From NCBI GenBank assembly GCA_025677815.1, contig JAIXMP010000025.1:558001-622000 (forward strand): DNA of 64,000 bases, written 5' to 3'. Under the pieces are notes generated by a model. The model worked only from the letters and a program-made list of their open reading frames with translations. It ran no database searches and was not told the origin of the DNA. Made by a program: the position numbers and the translations under genes. This DNA comes from Phascolomyces articulosus. Taxonomy: Eukaryota; Mucoromycota; Mucoromycetes; Mucorales; Lichtheimiaceae. Shown here in pieces: positions 13,458-26,694 of the stretch (position 1 is its first letter; each line of letters starts with the position of its first letter).

Positions 13458-15695
13458 TCATCGATCAACATCCATAGCCTCCTCATTATTTTCAGACGAT
13501 TCCTTTGCTAATCGTTTACTTGCTTCATAATATTGATTTGGATGTTCAATGGTATCAATTTTACTATTTTCACCGTACTGAGAATGTGTCACTTCAAAGA
13601 AACGTGTACATGCAACTTGGTAATGTCGATCTCGGACCAAATTCATAATTTCATTCACGTATACTGTACCGATTCGTTCAGAATATAGTTTAGATTCCAG
13701 GCTTCCTTGCGAGAAATGTCTGAACGGGCAGCCATGGTGGTCACCAGTGGATGGTGGATTACCTGAGATAATTTTCATGCAGCTTTTTTTTTTTAAAAAA
13801 AAAAGCATAATTAGTCAATAACAAATTGTCTATAATACCTTTGACTTTGATATATATATATATATATTCCATCCATCCATATTTACAAGTATATTATATA
13901 CTTACTTGTATGCTGAATAACTGACACGTTTACCTTCCAAACCATAATTGTGACGGATATTATATGAGTATTCCTTTTGGAATTTATCATCGGTATGGTT
14001 TGTAAATGCTGTACGCCAGAAAATCAAAGCTTCTTCAACTGATAAACCAATTGCCTAATACAAAAACAATAACGTATTAGACAGACATTTTGTATTTAGT
14101 TTGTAAAGTTTATATAGTAGCTGTACCTTTAAGAAAAGACCATATTGCATACGACCACCATGTCGTAAATGCTTATCTGCTCGAAGTGACGCATGCATAT
14201 TACTCATACAAAGTGGCGCATGTTGACGAATTAACTAATAAATGACAAATGATTAGAAATTAGCTTCATTGATATCCACAAGATACACTGTATATCTCAC
14301 TAATCATATCTTCATCCTTACCTGATCCACATCACTTGCGCGTACTGTACCGCCTGCAGCTGAAGTACCACCATAGTCCTTTCCGATATATTGTTTTTCA
14401 ACATTCATTAAGATCGGCTTGAGTCGCTCGTCTTCTTCCATACGTGGTAGTGCTTTCGATGTTGCCTATAAATAGAGCCGGTTATTCTTCTTTCCTTCAT
14501 TTCTCTCATCTCTAAACAAATGGTATGTTTCTTCTTCTCATAACTTTCATTACCTCAAGTGCAGCTGATAATTTTGCTCTAAATTCATCCATAACTATAC
14601 TGATTTGTTCTGACATTGGTACATACGCTTTGCCTTGTGCAATGTATACAGCTCGTCGATTTATTAAATCAGGTACTTTTTCAAAATCAACCTATTTTTT
14701 ATATTAATATTTAATTATAATAGGAATTAAAAAAAGGGGAAAGACAGATACCTTGAAATAAGTTTCATTGCGAACCATATCTCGTGCCGCTTGCGCAGTT
14801 TTACCAGCTTTCCATACTGTACAAGCTGCTAATTTGTCTAATAATTCATTCTTTTCATCTTGTTCGACCTAGTAAAACAATATATTTAATCTGACATTCA
14901 CATATGTTCAATAATTCGTGAGATATATATATTACTTACAATAGACCAACTTAAGTTTAAACTTGACACAAATCTTTTCTTTTCATCTAATGTTTCCTGT
15001 TCAAACCGATATCTAACAAAATTTGTAAGTCCTCTTTATACTCTTTTCGCATCCATCCTCCATTATTTCGAAACATACTTAAATAAAGCACATTCTTGTC
15101 GCAAAAACCATGCACGGAGATCCTCACTAATATACGTTAATTCACATGTAAGTAACATTTTCGCTATTTATCGCAGTACTTATAAAAACGCCATTTACCT
15201 TCGACAATAAGCAAGTCTTAACACGAAATGACTAATATGATCTTTTCGACGTTCTTCTAAAAGATTACGTGATTGAGACTGATTTGATTTTAAGGGCAAG
15301 TGTTTTTCAAGTGCTTGCTCAACTTGTTTTTTAAATTCAGGACCATGTCTGTTTCGTAATGATGCCGTTTCCAACGTTTTTAATACTAACAAGGAAAGGA
15401 TACGCATAAAAAACAATAGATGTTATTTTTTTGTTGTTACCATAGTTGTTGTCCTATCCATATGATTGTTTCCTTTTCTAAGTGACAGGCTTATATTACC
15501 TTGAAGTCGATCAAGTGCGTAGGTTTCAAACTCTTCAATAGTAATTTCAGCAGGTGGGGGAGTTGAATAAAAGTTTAATCGTGAAGCATAGATAGAAGGT
15601 AAACCTTCAACTCCATTATCTACAAAGACACGTTGGTGTTGTCGATTTGTGGCAGCGGAAAATCGGTTGATTCGTGTTGATTTTTGTTTGAGCAT
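13458..15695 (-). CDS. PRI2: DNA primase large subunit
   Basis: Regulatory Fe-S subunit of the Pol alpha-primase complex that makes RNA-DNA primers in the nucleus. Ten exons: 15500-15695, 15199-15385, 15079-15126, 14940-15012, 14752-14868, 14554-14691, 14322-14465, 14127-14234, 13906-14054 and 13458-13782; 494 residues (human about 509). The N-terminal helical domain has the usual [20 protein letters not shown] stretch. The C-terminal domain has four candidate [4Fe-4S] cysteines at C310, C388, C405 and C445; their spacings (78, 17, 40) nearly match the known human ligands (80, 17, 40). The signature [10 protein letters not shown] is around C405. The acceptor of the last intron lies inside a T11/A10 inverted homopolymer, which is unusual. 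The tail ends in an acidic segment. Confidence 0.95.
13784..13804. repeat. T11/A10 inverted homopolymer at a splice acceptor
   Basis: Eleven T followed by ten A, flanked by GC on both sides, directly next to the 3' splice site of the last primase intron (minus strand). The intron RNA could form an A-U hairpin just upstream of the acceptor AG. Confidence 0.85.
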
Positions 15696-16118
15696 TTCGG
15701 GTTGTAAGGTATAAAGAGCTAGAAAAAAATGTTCAAGGAACGCGAATTTTGATGAATCGCGTCCTCAATCGTGTTTTTATCATTACGCGCTCTTTTTTTT
15801 CATAGACAGCCAATAGAAAATTTGTAGAAAGATATTCGAGAAGACCACCATCCTGTACAACTGTAACCATATCGATAGATAAAGATCAAATGACAGTATA
15901 CCATTTGTTGTTTGTGTTTGTATTTATAAAAGTTTTAAATCAAAGTATATTTGGTGGAAAATTTGTGTAAACAGATATATATAGCATTGCTTCATCGATT
16001 GTTACTTATTGTGGACAATTCTAGTGATAATGTATAAAAATATGTAGACGGTTGGGGTTTTTAACACCTCAAAGAAAAAAATGAACATGTTATAAACTAT
16101 AGGGTACTAGGTGCTTGC
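15696..16118. other. Spacer upstream of primase, downstream of lipase
   Basis: 423 bp containing the primase promoter and the 3' end of the minus-strand lipase gene. Two T-rich tracts near 15780 and 15970; no further feature seen. Confidence 0.55.
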
Positions 16119-18119
16119 TCACCAAGGGTCATTTGGTGGTTCTGGTACTCCGGTTGTTTGGGTAGTCGCTGGTGACGACGTGGATGTTGGCATACTTGAT
16201 GAGCTACTACTAGTTTCTTTTGGAGGATCTCTTGCATCAATATAACTCCATAACCCACAATCTGCGCAGCTTGGATTTTCAGAAACACAAACTGGTAATG
16301 GAAAAACTTCCTCAGGTTGCTTGATAATATTCTCAATAACATCATGGATACGATGAGATCTTACATCTACACGCCAATTTTTCTCATTTACAGTGTCCCA
16401 AACACATATCTATATATATTTAATAGCACTTATTACTAATGTACTTGATTTATTATGCTTTCTTTTTTTCACTCTTTTCTAATAACATACCTTTCCAGCA
16501 TGGCATCGAGTTTCCATTGCGAATCCTCCATACCAACAACTACTTGAGGGGCCCTAACAATTTGCGTATTATGTACTGAGTTAAAAGATAATATTACATA
16601 TCGTTTTGCAATAAGTTTAAATAGAGGCGATGGATAAATAGATACGTACAGTACACACACCAACAAAGATTGGATCTGCAGTATGCCCAAAACTCCATAA
16701 TGGCATATTGACTTTATCGTTATATGCATAGGGCAAATGTAGTCGTTGTGAAGCTAATCGTTCACCAGGTATTTCATAAGTTACAGTTGGAACCAAAAAT
16801 GTTTGTCCAACTAAACTCGCAATTGCACCTCCAAGGGAATGGCCTGTCAACCATATCGTTGAGTTCTTATATTCATCAGCAACTTGTTTATAAATTTCCT
16901 ATTTATATATATATATATGATATATACTTGCACTACATATATAAAACAAATTCGCCTTATTTTTAAAACAAATAATAAACCTCCCCCACACACTATCACC
17001 ATAACGTGAAAAATATATAACATAATTTTTACCAGAGCATGGTCGTAATAAAGGCCACTATGAGTGATACTGTCTTGTAAACAAGATGTTTCACATACAT
17101 AATTATTTCCTTGGAAACAATCACAAACAGGTGTCCAAGCGCGGCTAATATAGGCACAGCAACATGAAAATAATGTATTATCATTCATTTTATCTTTTTC
17201 ACCTGTTTGACCACCACCCCATAATCCAGCACTAGTGCCTTTGATGCTAATCACGAGAATGGATCCATCATCGTTACTAAATACGTGACCACGGATACCA
17301 TCATCTTCCCATCCAAAAGATGAATTCTAATATTTATGTTAATAAGCATATTTGATTACGAGTTAGGAAAAATTTATATATAATTTTTTAAAAAAGGTAC
17401 ATGATACATTTTTTCCCTTTATGTCATTTCACTCCTTTCATTCCCAATCGATTATGATCTTTATACTTTACCAGATTCCATGGTGCTCCAATATCATACC
17501 AATCCGTATCATTGTTTGCCGGATTATATGCGTTATTGGTCATCATGGCTAATGAAAGAACAGATTCTCGATGTTGTACATCAGGTAATGATCCAGGTGC
17601 CCATTCAAAATCAATTGTTGCTCCCTCTTGTGAACTTGCTGATGACAGCATCATAAACTGGTGACGTTGAGTATTGATAGCATCATATTTATAAAGCTGA
17701 TATAAAGCATCAGGATAAGCAGGTCGATAAGTATCGCCCATTTTTGAACGTATTTCAAACGTTGATTGTTGGCTACCGCTGTCATCACTATCAAAGGACG
17801 TTGTCCTTATCTCTTGTTCTCTTTCTTGTGATATGTCTAGTTTACGAAAAAGTCCTGGGATAGGTCCATTATCAGATGCATGGTGATATATACTTTTCAG
17901 TCGAAATGAATGCAATTGTGTTGCCGTTGAATACAATGTTTCTGCTTGTTCTTGTTGTGAAGGTGGATTGGTGATAACAATTTGAGGTCTTGTCGAAATC
18001 TTTTGGCTCGGTTCGCCGTGAAACAATGCCTCAAAGGCTCGTTGGTCCCATGGCATTCGTAGTCCATGACAATGAAAAAATAAAAGTATAAATTGTAATG
18101 AAATGAGCAGCTTTTTCAT
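16119..18119 (-). CDS. ATG15: ATG15-type phospholipase/lipase (autophagic body lysis)
   Basis: Class-3 lipase that in yeast is delivered to the vacuole and breaks autophagic-body membranes. Five exons: 17472-18119, 17033-17326, 16650-16898, 16491-16553 and 16119-16409; 514 residues. The N-terminus is a hydrophobic signal anchor (about residues 2-19). VISIKGTSAG is followed by Cys-rich segments; the nucleophile elbow TGHSLGG places the catalytic Ser near 335, then SFGHTADPI and a Cys-rich FAMETRCHAGK block typical of the family. The C-terminus is Ser/Thr-rich. A 32-codon in-frame extension up to an ATG at 18215 was not used because the internal Met directly precedes the anchor. It is divergent from EFG1. 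Confidence 0.93.
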
Positions 18120-18795
18120 AATATAAAAAACAGTTTTTGTTATAAATAAATAGTTAGGATTATAAGTAGTTATAAGTGGAAGAGAGAAGTGGAACATACT
18201 TGGAGTCGTCGTCATGCGTTTGTTCTAAACTTGTAGCTCAGATTCTCCAAGAATGCACCAGTAAGCAGTAAGAGTTGGGGGGGACCTTGGCATTATTTGT
18301 ACAACCATCCGTCTTTTTGAGCTTGTTTGAATTCTTGACAACAAATTATCTGGTTTTTCTAATTCATCCATTATGTAATAATGAAGATATATTTCTAGTA
18401 TAATGACACCACCTAGAACGCGATAGAAGTAAAGGATGATGATCTCAAGCTTAAATCATGCCAAATACTAGTATTATTATATTACCGAGAGGAGCAGAAA
18501 TGATTTGGTGAATCAAGCAAGAAGGGTCATTTTAAACCAATGATCCACTTGTCAACTTCGTTTTTCTTTTGTATGATAAAAAAAGATGTTAAAGATAATT
18601 TTACCAACTTGGGAAATAATTATCATCTACAGTGTAACTGTGCGTCATATAATAGAATAGTATCTTGTTTGGTAGCTTACAGATTTTTATAGCCTCCACT
18701 TCAAAATTTTGCCTCTCTCTCAAAAAAAAATTAATGGCTGCTGGCTTAAAAATTTCTCTCTACTTAACAACTTTCTTTTGTGAAAAAAAAAAACC
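18120..18795. other. Divergent promoter region ATG15 / EFG1
   Basis: 676 bp between two divergent start codons. It contains the 5' leaders of both genes and AT-rich sequence. No gene is visible; specific factor sites cannot be assigned from one sequence. Confidence 0.55.
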
Positions 18796-19776
18796 ATGAA
18801 GGGAGCGAAAAACCAACAACAAAATAATAAAGATCAAAAGAAATCAAAAAACAACAATAATAAAAATGACAGCTACGGTAAAATCAAGAAGCGTATTCGA
18901 GATTTGAAACGAACTATTCAAAGAGTAACCTATCCTTTTCTAATCGATTATTATTAATAATATTAATTCTACGCGATCGATCAATGAAAGAATGACTTTG
19001 GATCTAATATGAATCTATTCAAATTATAGGGTGCCAAAACAGCCAAAGCACAAATTGAATCAGAACGACGTTTACGTGCACTTGAATATGAACTTGGTGA
19101 AAAATATATTGATGAACAGCAAGAAAAGTTTTATCAGAAATATCGAACTGTCAAATTTTTAGGTATATAAAGATGTTTAATATGCTGAAGGGTTTTGTGA
19201 CGATAATCTAAGTATACTCATGCCCACTCACACACACATACTATGTGCTTTTATATAGAATTTAAAAAGGCACAACGTAAAGTTAAACGAGCAACAAAAG
19301 CTATTGAGGAAGCCAAAGATGTGGATGAGGAAGAGAAAAAGAAATTGCAAGACAAATTGGATGAATGTCGAATTGATGAATTATATACTACAGTAAGAAG
19401 GATGAAATATATTTATTGTTCCTGCTTCCAGTGCTAGCTGGTGATTTTAATCTATTCATTATTTTTCTGACGAATTTACTGTTCATATATATAGAATTAT
19501 CCAAAGACATTACCCTACATTTCCTTATATGAAAAAGAAAAATCAAATATCGAGAAGAATGATAAGTTACGAAATGCATTACGTGAAAAGATCAAGCAAA
19601 TTCTGGATAGGGATGGCGATATGAGTGAATTAGCTAAAGAATATCGTGAACAATATCGAGAAAAAATGGTAAAATTGGAACGGATACCTGCTGTACGACC
19701 TTTGAACGATCAAGAAGATCAATCAGCACCTGAACAACATCAAACGATCACAGAAAAGGATGATTTCTTTGCATAA
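18796..19776 (+). CDS. EFG1: rRNA-processing protein EFG1
   Basis: Nucleolar factor needed for 18S rRNA maturation in yeast. Four exons: 18796-18924, 19030-19162, 19259-19392 and 19495-19776; 225 residues. The N-terminus is Lys/Asn/Gln-rich (nuclear localisation), followed by KIKKRIRDLKR, a charged coiled coil, the KYRTVKFLEFKKAQRKVKR segment and the diagnostic NYPKTLPYISLY box. The C-terminal tail is charged and ends near a DDFFA stretch. The frame is open and phases agree. It is convergent with the uS4m gene, with about 200 bp between stops. Confidence 0.93.
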
Positions 19777-19980
19777 AAAACATATATACACAAAAATTAT
19801 CATCAATAATAATAATAATAAAGACTTAATGATGAAAAGAAACAAAACTTTTTTATTTTATCTTTTTTTTTGTTTAAAAGGAAGACAAAGATGGAAGAGC
19901 AAGGAAGAGAGAGGAAAAAATAGATGTTCTATATCTGAGATATATGTATAAATAATGGACTATGTACTAAAACTTTTTAT

Positions 19981-20803
19981 TTATTTGCTACGAGCATAAT
20001 ATTCATAAGCAAGAGAGTGGAATTCAGGTGGGAAAGGAGATGGGATTTCGGAACGACCAGGTCTTGAAATAGGGGATCTCAAAAATACAGTTTGACATGT
20101 GTTGTAGTTGACTTCGAGGTATTCAGGAACGAACAAGAAAGGTTGTGAGAATGGCTTAGGTTCAAAGTCAAGTTCAGTACCCTTTTCACCCTTAAGCATT
20201 TGAATAGCGTGTGGGTCTACAGAAATCACATCACCATCCTTGACCTTATGTGAAGGAAATGCCAACTAATAAAAAAAACATTGAATAATTAATATCATCC
20301 TCATCCAGTCTATATCAATACCATTACGCATGCACGTTCCATATCCTTCTCTCTGGATGTAGTTGTATCCTCTTCTATCATTCTTCTCTCAAAAAAAAAA
20401 GTAATCGATATTATACCTTTTTCCCATTTACTTTAACTTTGCCGTGAACACACAATTGACGAGCAGCGTAAATAGAAGGACAAAAGTTGGAACGGAAAAC
20501 AATGAAATCAAGTCGTCGTTCCAATTCAGCAAAAGTAAGTACAGGAACAGGTGGGTGAGCTTGTTGAGTAGATCCACTATTGACAGTAGGTAATTTTGGG
20601 TTGAAAAACTTGGCTTTGAATTGACGTTCAGTCACTTCGTCACCATGGTAGGCTCGGGTTTCTCGTTTGCCAATCCATTTTTGTTGGTAAAGTGTCATTT
20701 TAGTTGTATCTTGCAATCGTTTATTAGCGATATTGTACAAGTTGTATTTGTTCCATGACATACGTGCCAATTTTCGCGTTAATGAATAAATAGGTTTCCT
20801 CAT
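19981..20803 (-). CDS. NAM9: Mitochondrial small-subunit ribosomal protein uS4m
   Basis: Nuclear gene for the mitochondrial S4 homologue. Two exons, 20417-20803 and 19981-20265; the intron falls between codons and the protein has 223 residues. The N-terminus ([17 protein letters not shown]) is basic and matches the S4 start. The S4 RNA-binding domain is clear: [14 protein letters not shown], then [16 protein letters not shown], then a KDGDVISVD turn. A long C-terminal extension rich in Pro/Phe, typical of fungal Nam9-like proteins, follows. It binds 15S/12S-type rRNA early in mitoribosome assembly. Confidence 0.93.
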
Positions 20804-21167
20804 TGTGTTATTGTTCGTTTGAAAGTTTATAAGTAACGGCCTAATTTTTTTTCTGGCCTTTCGTCCACCCCCTCTTGAAAAATCGGGACTGTTTGTTCAA
20901 AACAAAAAAAAAGTTGTCAAAAAAATACTAACTCCGTTGTACAACAAGCGCGAGGGTAAGCTGAATTATGAGCACTAGGTAGTTAAATTACAATATATTT
21001 CTTCATGTCAACAATGGATATAAAACAGCAAATATATATGACATAATTACTATGTGGGTATATCTTCATTATTATAACTTTTGGTTTATAAATACTACTA
21101 CTAATAAACGAAAATAGTATTTTTTCCGAACCAAACATGGATAGATTTATATATTGATATAGAAAAA
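20804..21167. other. Spacer uS4m / cystinosin
   Basis: 364 bp with the uS4m promoter and the 3' end of the cystinosin gene, both on the minus strand. AT-rich; nothing more seen. Confidence 0.6.
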
Positions 21168-22958
21168 CTATTGCGATTGCAGACTTGCATTATGATCCAT
21201 GGTAGCAAGTTGATGATAATTCTTTCTTCTTCGTTCTAATCCCATCTTTTCTTGTAAATTATGAGACAAGTTCTTGATATACTTATAAAATGTTTCACCA
21301 AACGGTTCAACACTACATATTTATAAATTTTTTATACATGGATTATAAATAAAATTACATATCAGAAAGTATTATATTCAAAGTATTTATATATGTACTA
21401 TAAAGGATAACACACGACGCACACACTCAAAAATAAAAAGCTACACATAATCCTCATCATCACGGGGAACCCGTCCCTCTGCTATTAACCTTCGTCGCTC
21501 TTCGTCGACAGTATTGAGATAGTAATCCGTTCGATCTCGATAAAGAATATAATGTTGAGTCATGAACAGTAAATCAAAGAAAATGGATACAAAGCCGAGG
21601 CCACTATAAATGAGAAATCATGTCAGCATGTTACACCCGTTATTTTTTGTTATTATCCTCTCAATTTCCTTCTCTATCTTCCCCACAGACGAAATTCCAT
21701 TGAGACGTACAATTTGACGGGATCCTGGTGATTTGATATATAAAATGATAAATTAGTTTAGGCTTATATTCATATCAAAAGAATGATTTAGAAAAAGTAA
21801 TAATTTACCCCAGAAACACCACTCCAATCACCACTTAGATAAGCATCTAATAACAATTGAGCGACGGATAAGAAACCACCAGTGAAATCCTTACAAAAGG
21901 GAAAAAAAACGTTATTAGTAAAGGTTATGTGTCCTTATATATATTTCTTTCCATCCTATAATTAACTTTACCAAGAGAATATTATGGATACTCCATCCAA
22001 CAGTTGATTGTCGTCTGAAATTGATCCAGACTTGTGGCAAATATTTAATAATAGTGACACCCAATTTGATATAACTTAAATAATACATCAAATCAATCCA
22101 AAGTGCATTTCCAGATTTAACTGCCAGTACAACAAGAAATGCGCCTAAAATAGATAGCCATATTAACCCACGAGCTGGAAGCGATGATCTTTGATTTGAA
22201 CTTCTCTATGGATAACAAAATATTCTATATCAGCTATTTTTCATTTTCTTGTTTATTTAATGAGAAGACATTGACCACTTACTTTATAGTAAAATGTTTG
22301 CGATAATGTAAATGAAGATATGGCTAATGCATGAAGAGCGAATACGACATCATTGATACGGACAAGATTCGCGCTACCATTATTTCTTTCCTTATCTGTT
22401 AAATTGTAAGAATGGCGTGCTCAACAGTAAATATAAAACAATCGTCATAAATCGTTAAAAAAATATTATCATCAACTAACTTACACTCTTCCTGGATTTC
22501 TTTGCTTGCAAAAAAAGCAACATTGAAAATCTACATAGTCTGAGTCAATTTTTGTTCTTTTCTATGCTGTACGGATTAGTAATACTTTACCGAATAACAG
22601 GTAAATCCTAACACGTTATAATATAAGAAATCCATCGATAAACCTTGGACACTAAGAAAAAAATTAATGGTTAGTTTTTATTATAAACTATATCTTCCTA
22701 TCCCTCTCCGTCCCTTATTTTTTTTTATTTTACCTTTTGCGTCTATAGTTCAATATTGCTTGAGGATAAAAACTAATAGACCAAGCTAAAAAGTATATCT
22801 GAAAATAGCTTTTGAAATCAGTCAAATGCGATTTACTTCTGACATGATAATAAAATGAATTACGTCCACGAAAAACATACCCATCCTATAATACTTGATA
22901 TAACTTGCCACCCCCAACTGATGTCTACGGCCTGTTGATCATAACTGGTAGGTGCCAT
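21168..22958 (-). CDS. CTNS: Cystinosin-type PQ-loop transporter
   Basis: Lysosomal/vacuolar cystine-H+ symporter family (yeast Ers1). Ten exons: 22881-22958, 22734-22798, 22591-22651, 22485-22530, 22283-22395, 21972-22205, 21809-21889, 21711-21724, 21445-21603 and 21168-21312; 331 residues. Seven hydrophobic helices are expected. The first PQ loop is at about P38-Q39 (FYPQAILNYRRKS) and the second at about P178-Q179 (LPQVWINFRRQSTVGWS), followed by DFTGGFLSVAQLL and FDLLFMTQHYILYR as in animal cystinosin. The long N-terminal lumenal domain of the human protein is absent, as in other fungi. One exon is only 14 nt. The last exon adds about 48 residues; if its intron is not spliced, the protein stops at a TAG at 21441-21443. 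Confidence 0.9.
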
Positions 22959-25828
22959 TTCAATATTTATGAAATTTCTGGCAAAAAATGTATAAAGAGA
23001 AGCAAAAAGTTTGGCTTTGGAATCGGGGTTTTGTTTTTTCCACAGCTGCATATCAAAAATGAAGGAAATTGCGTGCTTGTAACTTCGTGTGCAACAATAC
23101 CTACATCCTTCTGCTTTAGTATTAGCATTAGCACTTTTTTGTTGCTATGATATGATAACTGTAAGCTTATTAATTTCCCTTCATTATTTGATGTATTAAA
23201 AGATGCTTCTAGAATAGTACCTGTGCGTTATTTATTAAAAAAGAGTTTGAAGGTGTTTCTTGATTATAGTCCTGAAAAACACGGTCGAGAATTTGAAAGC
23301 AACACGGTAATATATATAGCAGTTACACTTACTCACGTAGTAATTAATTTGGATTAAATAGAAGCAAATAAGTCTTCTTTTTAGGAAAGCTGTCTGTTGT
23401 AAGAAGAATCATCTTGCAACTATTAGGATACAACGCGCCTTTCAGTTACCGAATTTTGCATTTCACAAAAGTTTCAACTAGTAAAATACTTGAAAAAACA
23501 CACTATGACTCTCTATTCTATATAGGTATTTTTTTAAAAATTTATATTATTTTACGTATCCTGAGCTAAATAAGGATGAAATAATATAATATATATAATA
23601 TGCAAAGTATAAAAAACTGTTTAAAACAACATCATGCTACTGAATATTTTTTACATATTGATATATAAAGAACAATACAAGTAATGTTGATGCATGCATA
23701 TATATATACGAGTGAATGATATGCAATGTAATAAACCTTATCTTTTCTATTATCCCTGAGTGTAGTACTGATCCTAAACTGGACAAAAAAATGTTCCTCT
23801 CATTTTACAAAGGACGATTTAGTCAGTATTTAGTATATCCCATTGTCCCATTAGTTGTGTAGGACAAGAGCCATAATTACATGCACAACTAAAATAGGTA
23901 TATATCATTTAAAGTATAAAAAAACAAGCTTTGCACACATTCCATGTTGATGATACTCTCCCCTAACCATGATGCCCAACGATTATCCGTAGCTATTATA
24001 GTTAACATCAAAAAAAAAATTGCAAGACAGTGGCACAAAAGAAGACCATGTGGGCTCTATATAAAAAACTGGTAAATATATTTCGAGTAACTATATACAT
24101 AAAAAATGATCTTACGTTTATATATAGTAAGTCTGATAAGACAAAATGAGAAAAGAGAAAAGTGATATAGTACCCTTATCTTTATCAGAAATCTATTTTA
24201 CAGATAGGAGGATGAATAAGTAAATAAAAATCCAGTACAATAGATAATTGGTTGTAAAATGAGTCATCCTATCTATTATATGTAGTAATAAAAATAATAA
24301 CGCATGCGACTTACAGTTGCGGTACTCCTTTCATCGATCATTGTTTTCGGTGCCATTTGTTTTGTTTGGAAATATAGAACTTTATACGTGGGGAAAAAAC
24401 GAATGTTTAATCGTACAGCATTAATAAGCGTGCGTTCTAAACACTATCTATATAACGCTGTCGTCGTTGTTGTCGTCAGTCAAAAGAGAAAAGAATGGGA
24501 AATAAAGTCAATTTAGCTATATAATAGTAGTGTTTCCTAAGCTAGATCTGAATCTTTCCGTGTAAAAACTCTAAAGATCGTAGGATGAAGTTAATATGCA
24601 TAAGGGATCGGTGAATGACTTTAATTGTTATCCCTGTGTAATTGTACAACAACAATGGTTTATAATCCTTTAATGGTCCTGTAGTGTTGTATAGTGTACT
24701 ATATATAATAGTACTATTACACCCGAGTTGGTTGCGGCTTACATCCCATAGTACAAAATCGGTAACGTGGTGTGGAGAAACGTTGTACCACTCTTTATTT
24801 ATTTTTTTCATCTAATTCAATACAGGATTAAGTTTGGATAGAAAGCAAGTCATGAGATACGAAGCAATCTTGGATCAACATACAATATATTCATTAGAAT
24901 TATTGGCAATGGTATTGAAACAACCATCCTAGCTAAATATTTAGTTAACGATTGACCAAGAAAAAAAAAGCGATATACCATCATTATTCAATAAGGAACA
25001 ACATATTTTCACTTGCATATAAACAATTAGGGATTAATACTTAGATTAATCCTTGTTTACTCCTTTAAAGAAAAAAGAAAATGTAAATCAGGTACGCTGT
25101 TTCCAGTTAAATTCAATTTGACTAGATATAGACAGAATCATCATCATTATTTCTCTTTCAATCTTGCCAGGAACCGAAATGTTTATTTATTTATGTAAAT
25201 ATGATGTGTTGGTCGGGTGACAGAGTATATAGCTCATTGAAAACTGGTATCTTTATATATTCAAGAGATAAAATCATTCTTTATCATCAGGTGTTATATA
25301 TAATATAAGTACTAGCGTTTATTTCTTTTCTGCTATTACTCATCATTGTTAATAATAGTGTCTTTATTACTATAAAGATAATGGAGATGATGAGTAAGGG
25401 ATGACTAGTGAGAGAACAGAGGGGGGGAGCTAGGGGGAATACCTTATGATAATAGATAAATATGTAATAATAGGTTATTGCGTCATATCAACATTTAAGT
25501 ATGTATTAGATAGTAGTAGTCATTATTCCTCGGAACTGTATAATAATAATAGGAGAAGATTGAGGGTGATATCTGTTGTGTATTATTATTATTCATCATG
25601 ACTATTTATTATTTTAATAATAATTACAATAGCTTACTCCTATTTTACGTTGAAATGGAGTAATATAAGCATTTCAATATACAATCCAGACTGTTAATTC
25701 CATTGAAATTTATTATAAATTGAACATAGAAAATGTTGGAAAGGTAAAATACAGTTTTTTACACTTGAATTTAATAAAAAACATGAATTTTAATCCGCAA
25801 GTATCGGGTAACACAAGGTGAATAAATA
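22959..25828. other. Gene-poor AT-rich region
   Basis: 2.9 kb without a convincing gene. It has trinucleotide-rich stretches (ATT/AAT near 25500-25630) and scattered short ORFs. One minus-strand ORF of 89 codons (24542-24811) begins with an ATG but has no recognisable content. The right end meets the inverted-repeat element. Confidence 0.6.
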
Positions 25829-25996
25829 TAGGGTCTTCACTAATGGTTGGCATAACTTGCTTTTTAACTTGGTGTGACACCAATTTCCGTTTAGCGACTT
25901 AGGGAATTTGAACTTGGCGCGTAAAGTTTTTTCATTTTGGCATTATTATCAGAATTTCAATTGGATATTGTATGAAATCCACTTCGACACAGTTTC
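25829..25996 (+). repeat. Left inverted repeat of TA-flanked element
   Basis: Aligns with the reverse complement of 28744-28892. Well-conserved blocks are CACTAATGGTTGGC, TTGCTTTTTAACTTGGTGTG and a TATTGTATGAA..CCACTT stretch at the inner end; between them are small indels. Confidence 0.85.
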
Positions 25997-26067
25997 TTTT
26001 AATAGTCATGTGTATGATAAAAAGTTAACGGTGACAAAATCAACTTTTATTTGAAAAAAGAATAAAA

Positions 26068-26694
26068 TTACAAATAAGATTTATTCTTCCTATTAAACAT
26101 ACTCCCAATAAACTTATTAAACAAAAATATCGCGCTTGCTGTATACATTATTGAAACTGGAAGGTAACATCTGCAGTTCCAGTTCAGAATAGTCTTTATT
26201 GCTTTGACGTCACAAATGATAAAATAGTGAAATACTATAATACAGTTATATTCGCAAAGCATCTCTTTAATCTGGCTGCTATTTAAAAATAGAAATGTTT
26301 TAACGAGTTTCCATGGTAACAATGCTGTCATTGCTCATTACAGACGGTGGTCAATTCAAAACTTACATAAGCTTATCAAAGGATAGCAAGAGTAAGCAGG
26401 TCGATTACGAGTATTTACAGTTACCTAGCCAGGAACTCTCGGAATAGTTGTGATAATCTTAAAGGGTATCGGCTGGTAGCTTTACCTGGGCTGCTGTTCT
26501 TTGTCCCCACGGGTTTCATTCATACTGTTGTTCATGGAAAGTGTTGGAATATCTTTGGGCGTTTTTATATATTTACCAATCACTAATCAACATTATAAAA
26601 AAAAGATATATAGGTTATTGGTTATGATATCCCAGAATTATGGTACCAATAATTTTGCAGAAGATGGACAGACATAATTACCTTGTGGAGGCAT
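26068..26694 (-). CDS. Possible small single-pass membrane protein
   Basis: Three exons, 26682-26694, 26486-26552 and 26068-26170, have good GT..AG borders and compatible phases, and sum to 61 codons (60 residues). The N-terminal half is hydrophilic and begins MPPQDIPTLSMNNSMNE. The C-terminal half has one hydrophobic segment of about 17-20 residues (around SIMYTASAIFLF) followed by a basic tail, a tail-anchor-like layout. No family recognised. It lies inside the inverted-repeat segment. The first exon is only 13 nt and one intron is 315 nt, so the model needs transcript support. Confidence 0.42.

Noticed and set aside
24542..24811. 89-codon minus-strand ORF
   Set aside because: Starts with ATG but has no homology I recognise, no conserved composition and no neighbouring exon; probably chance.
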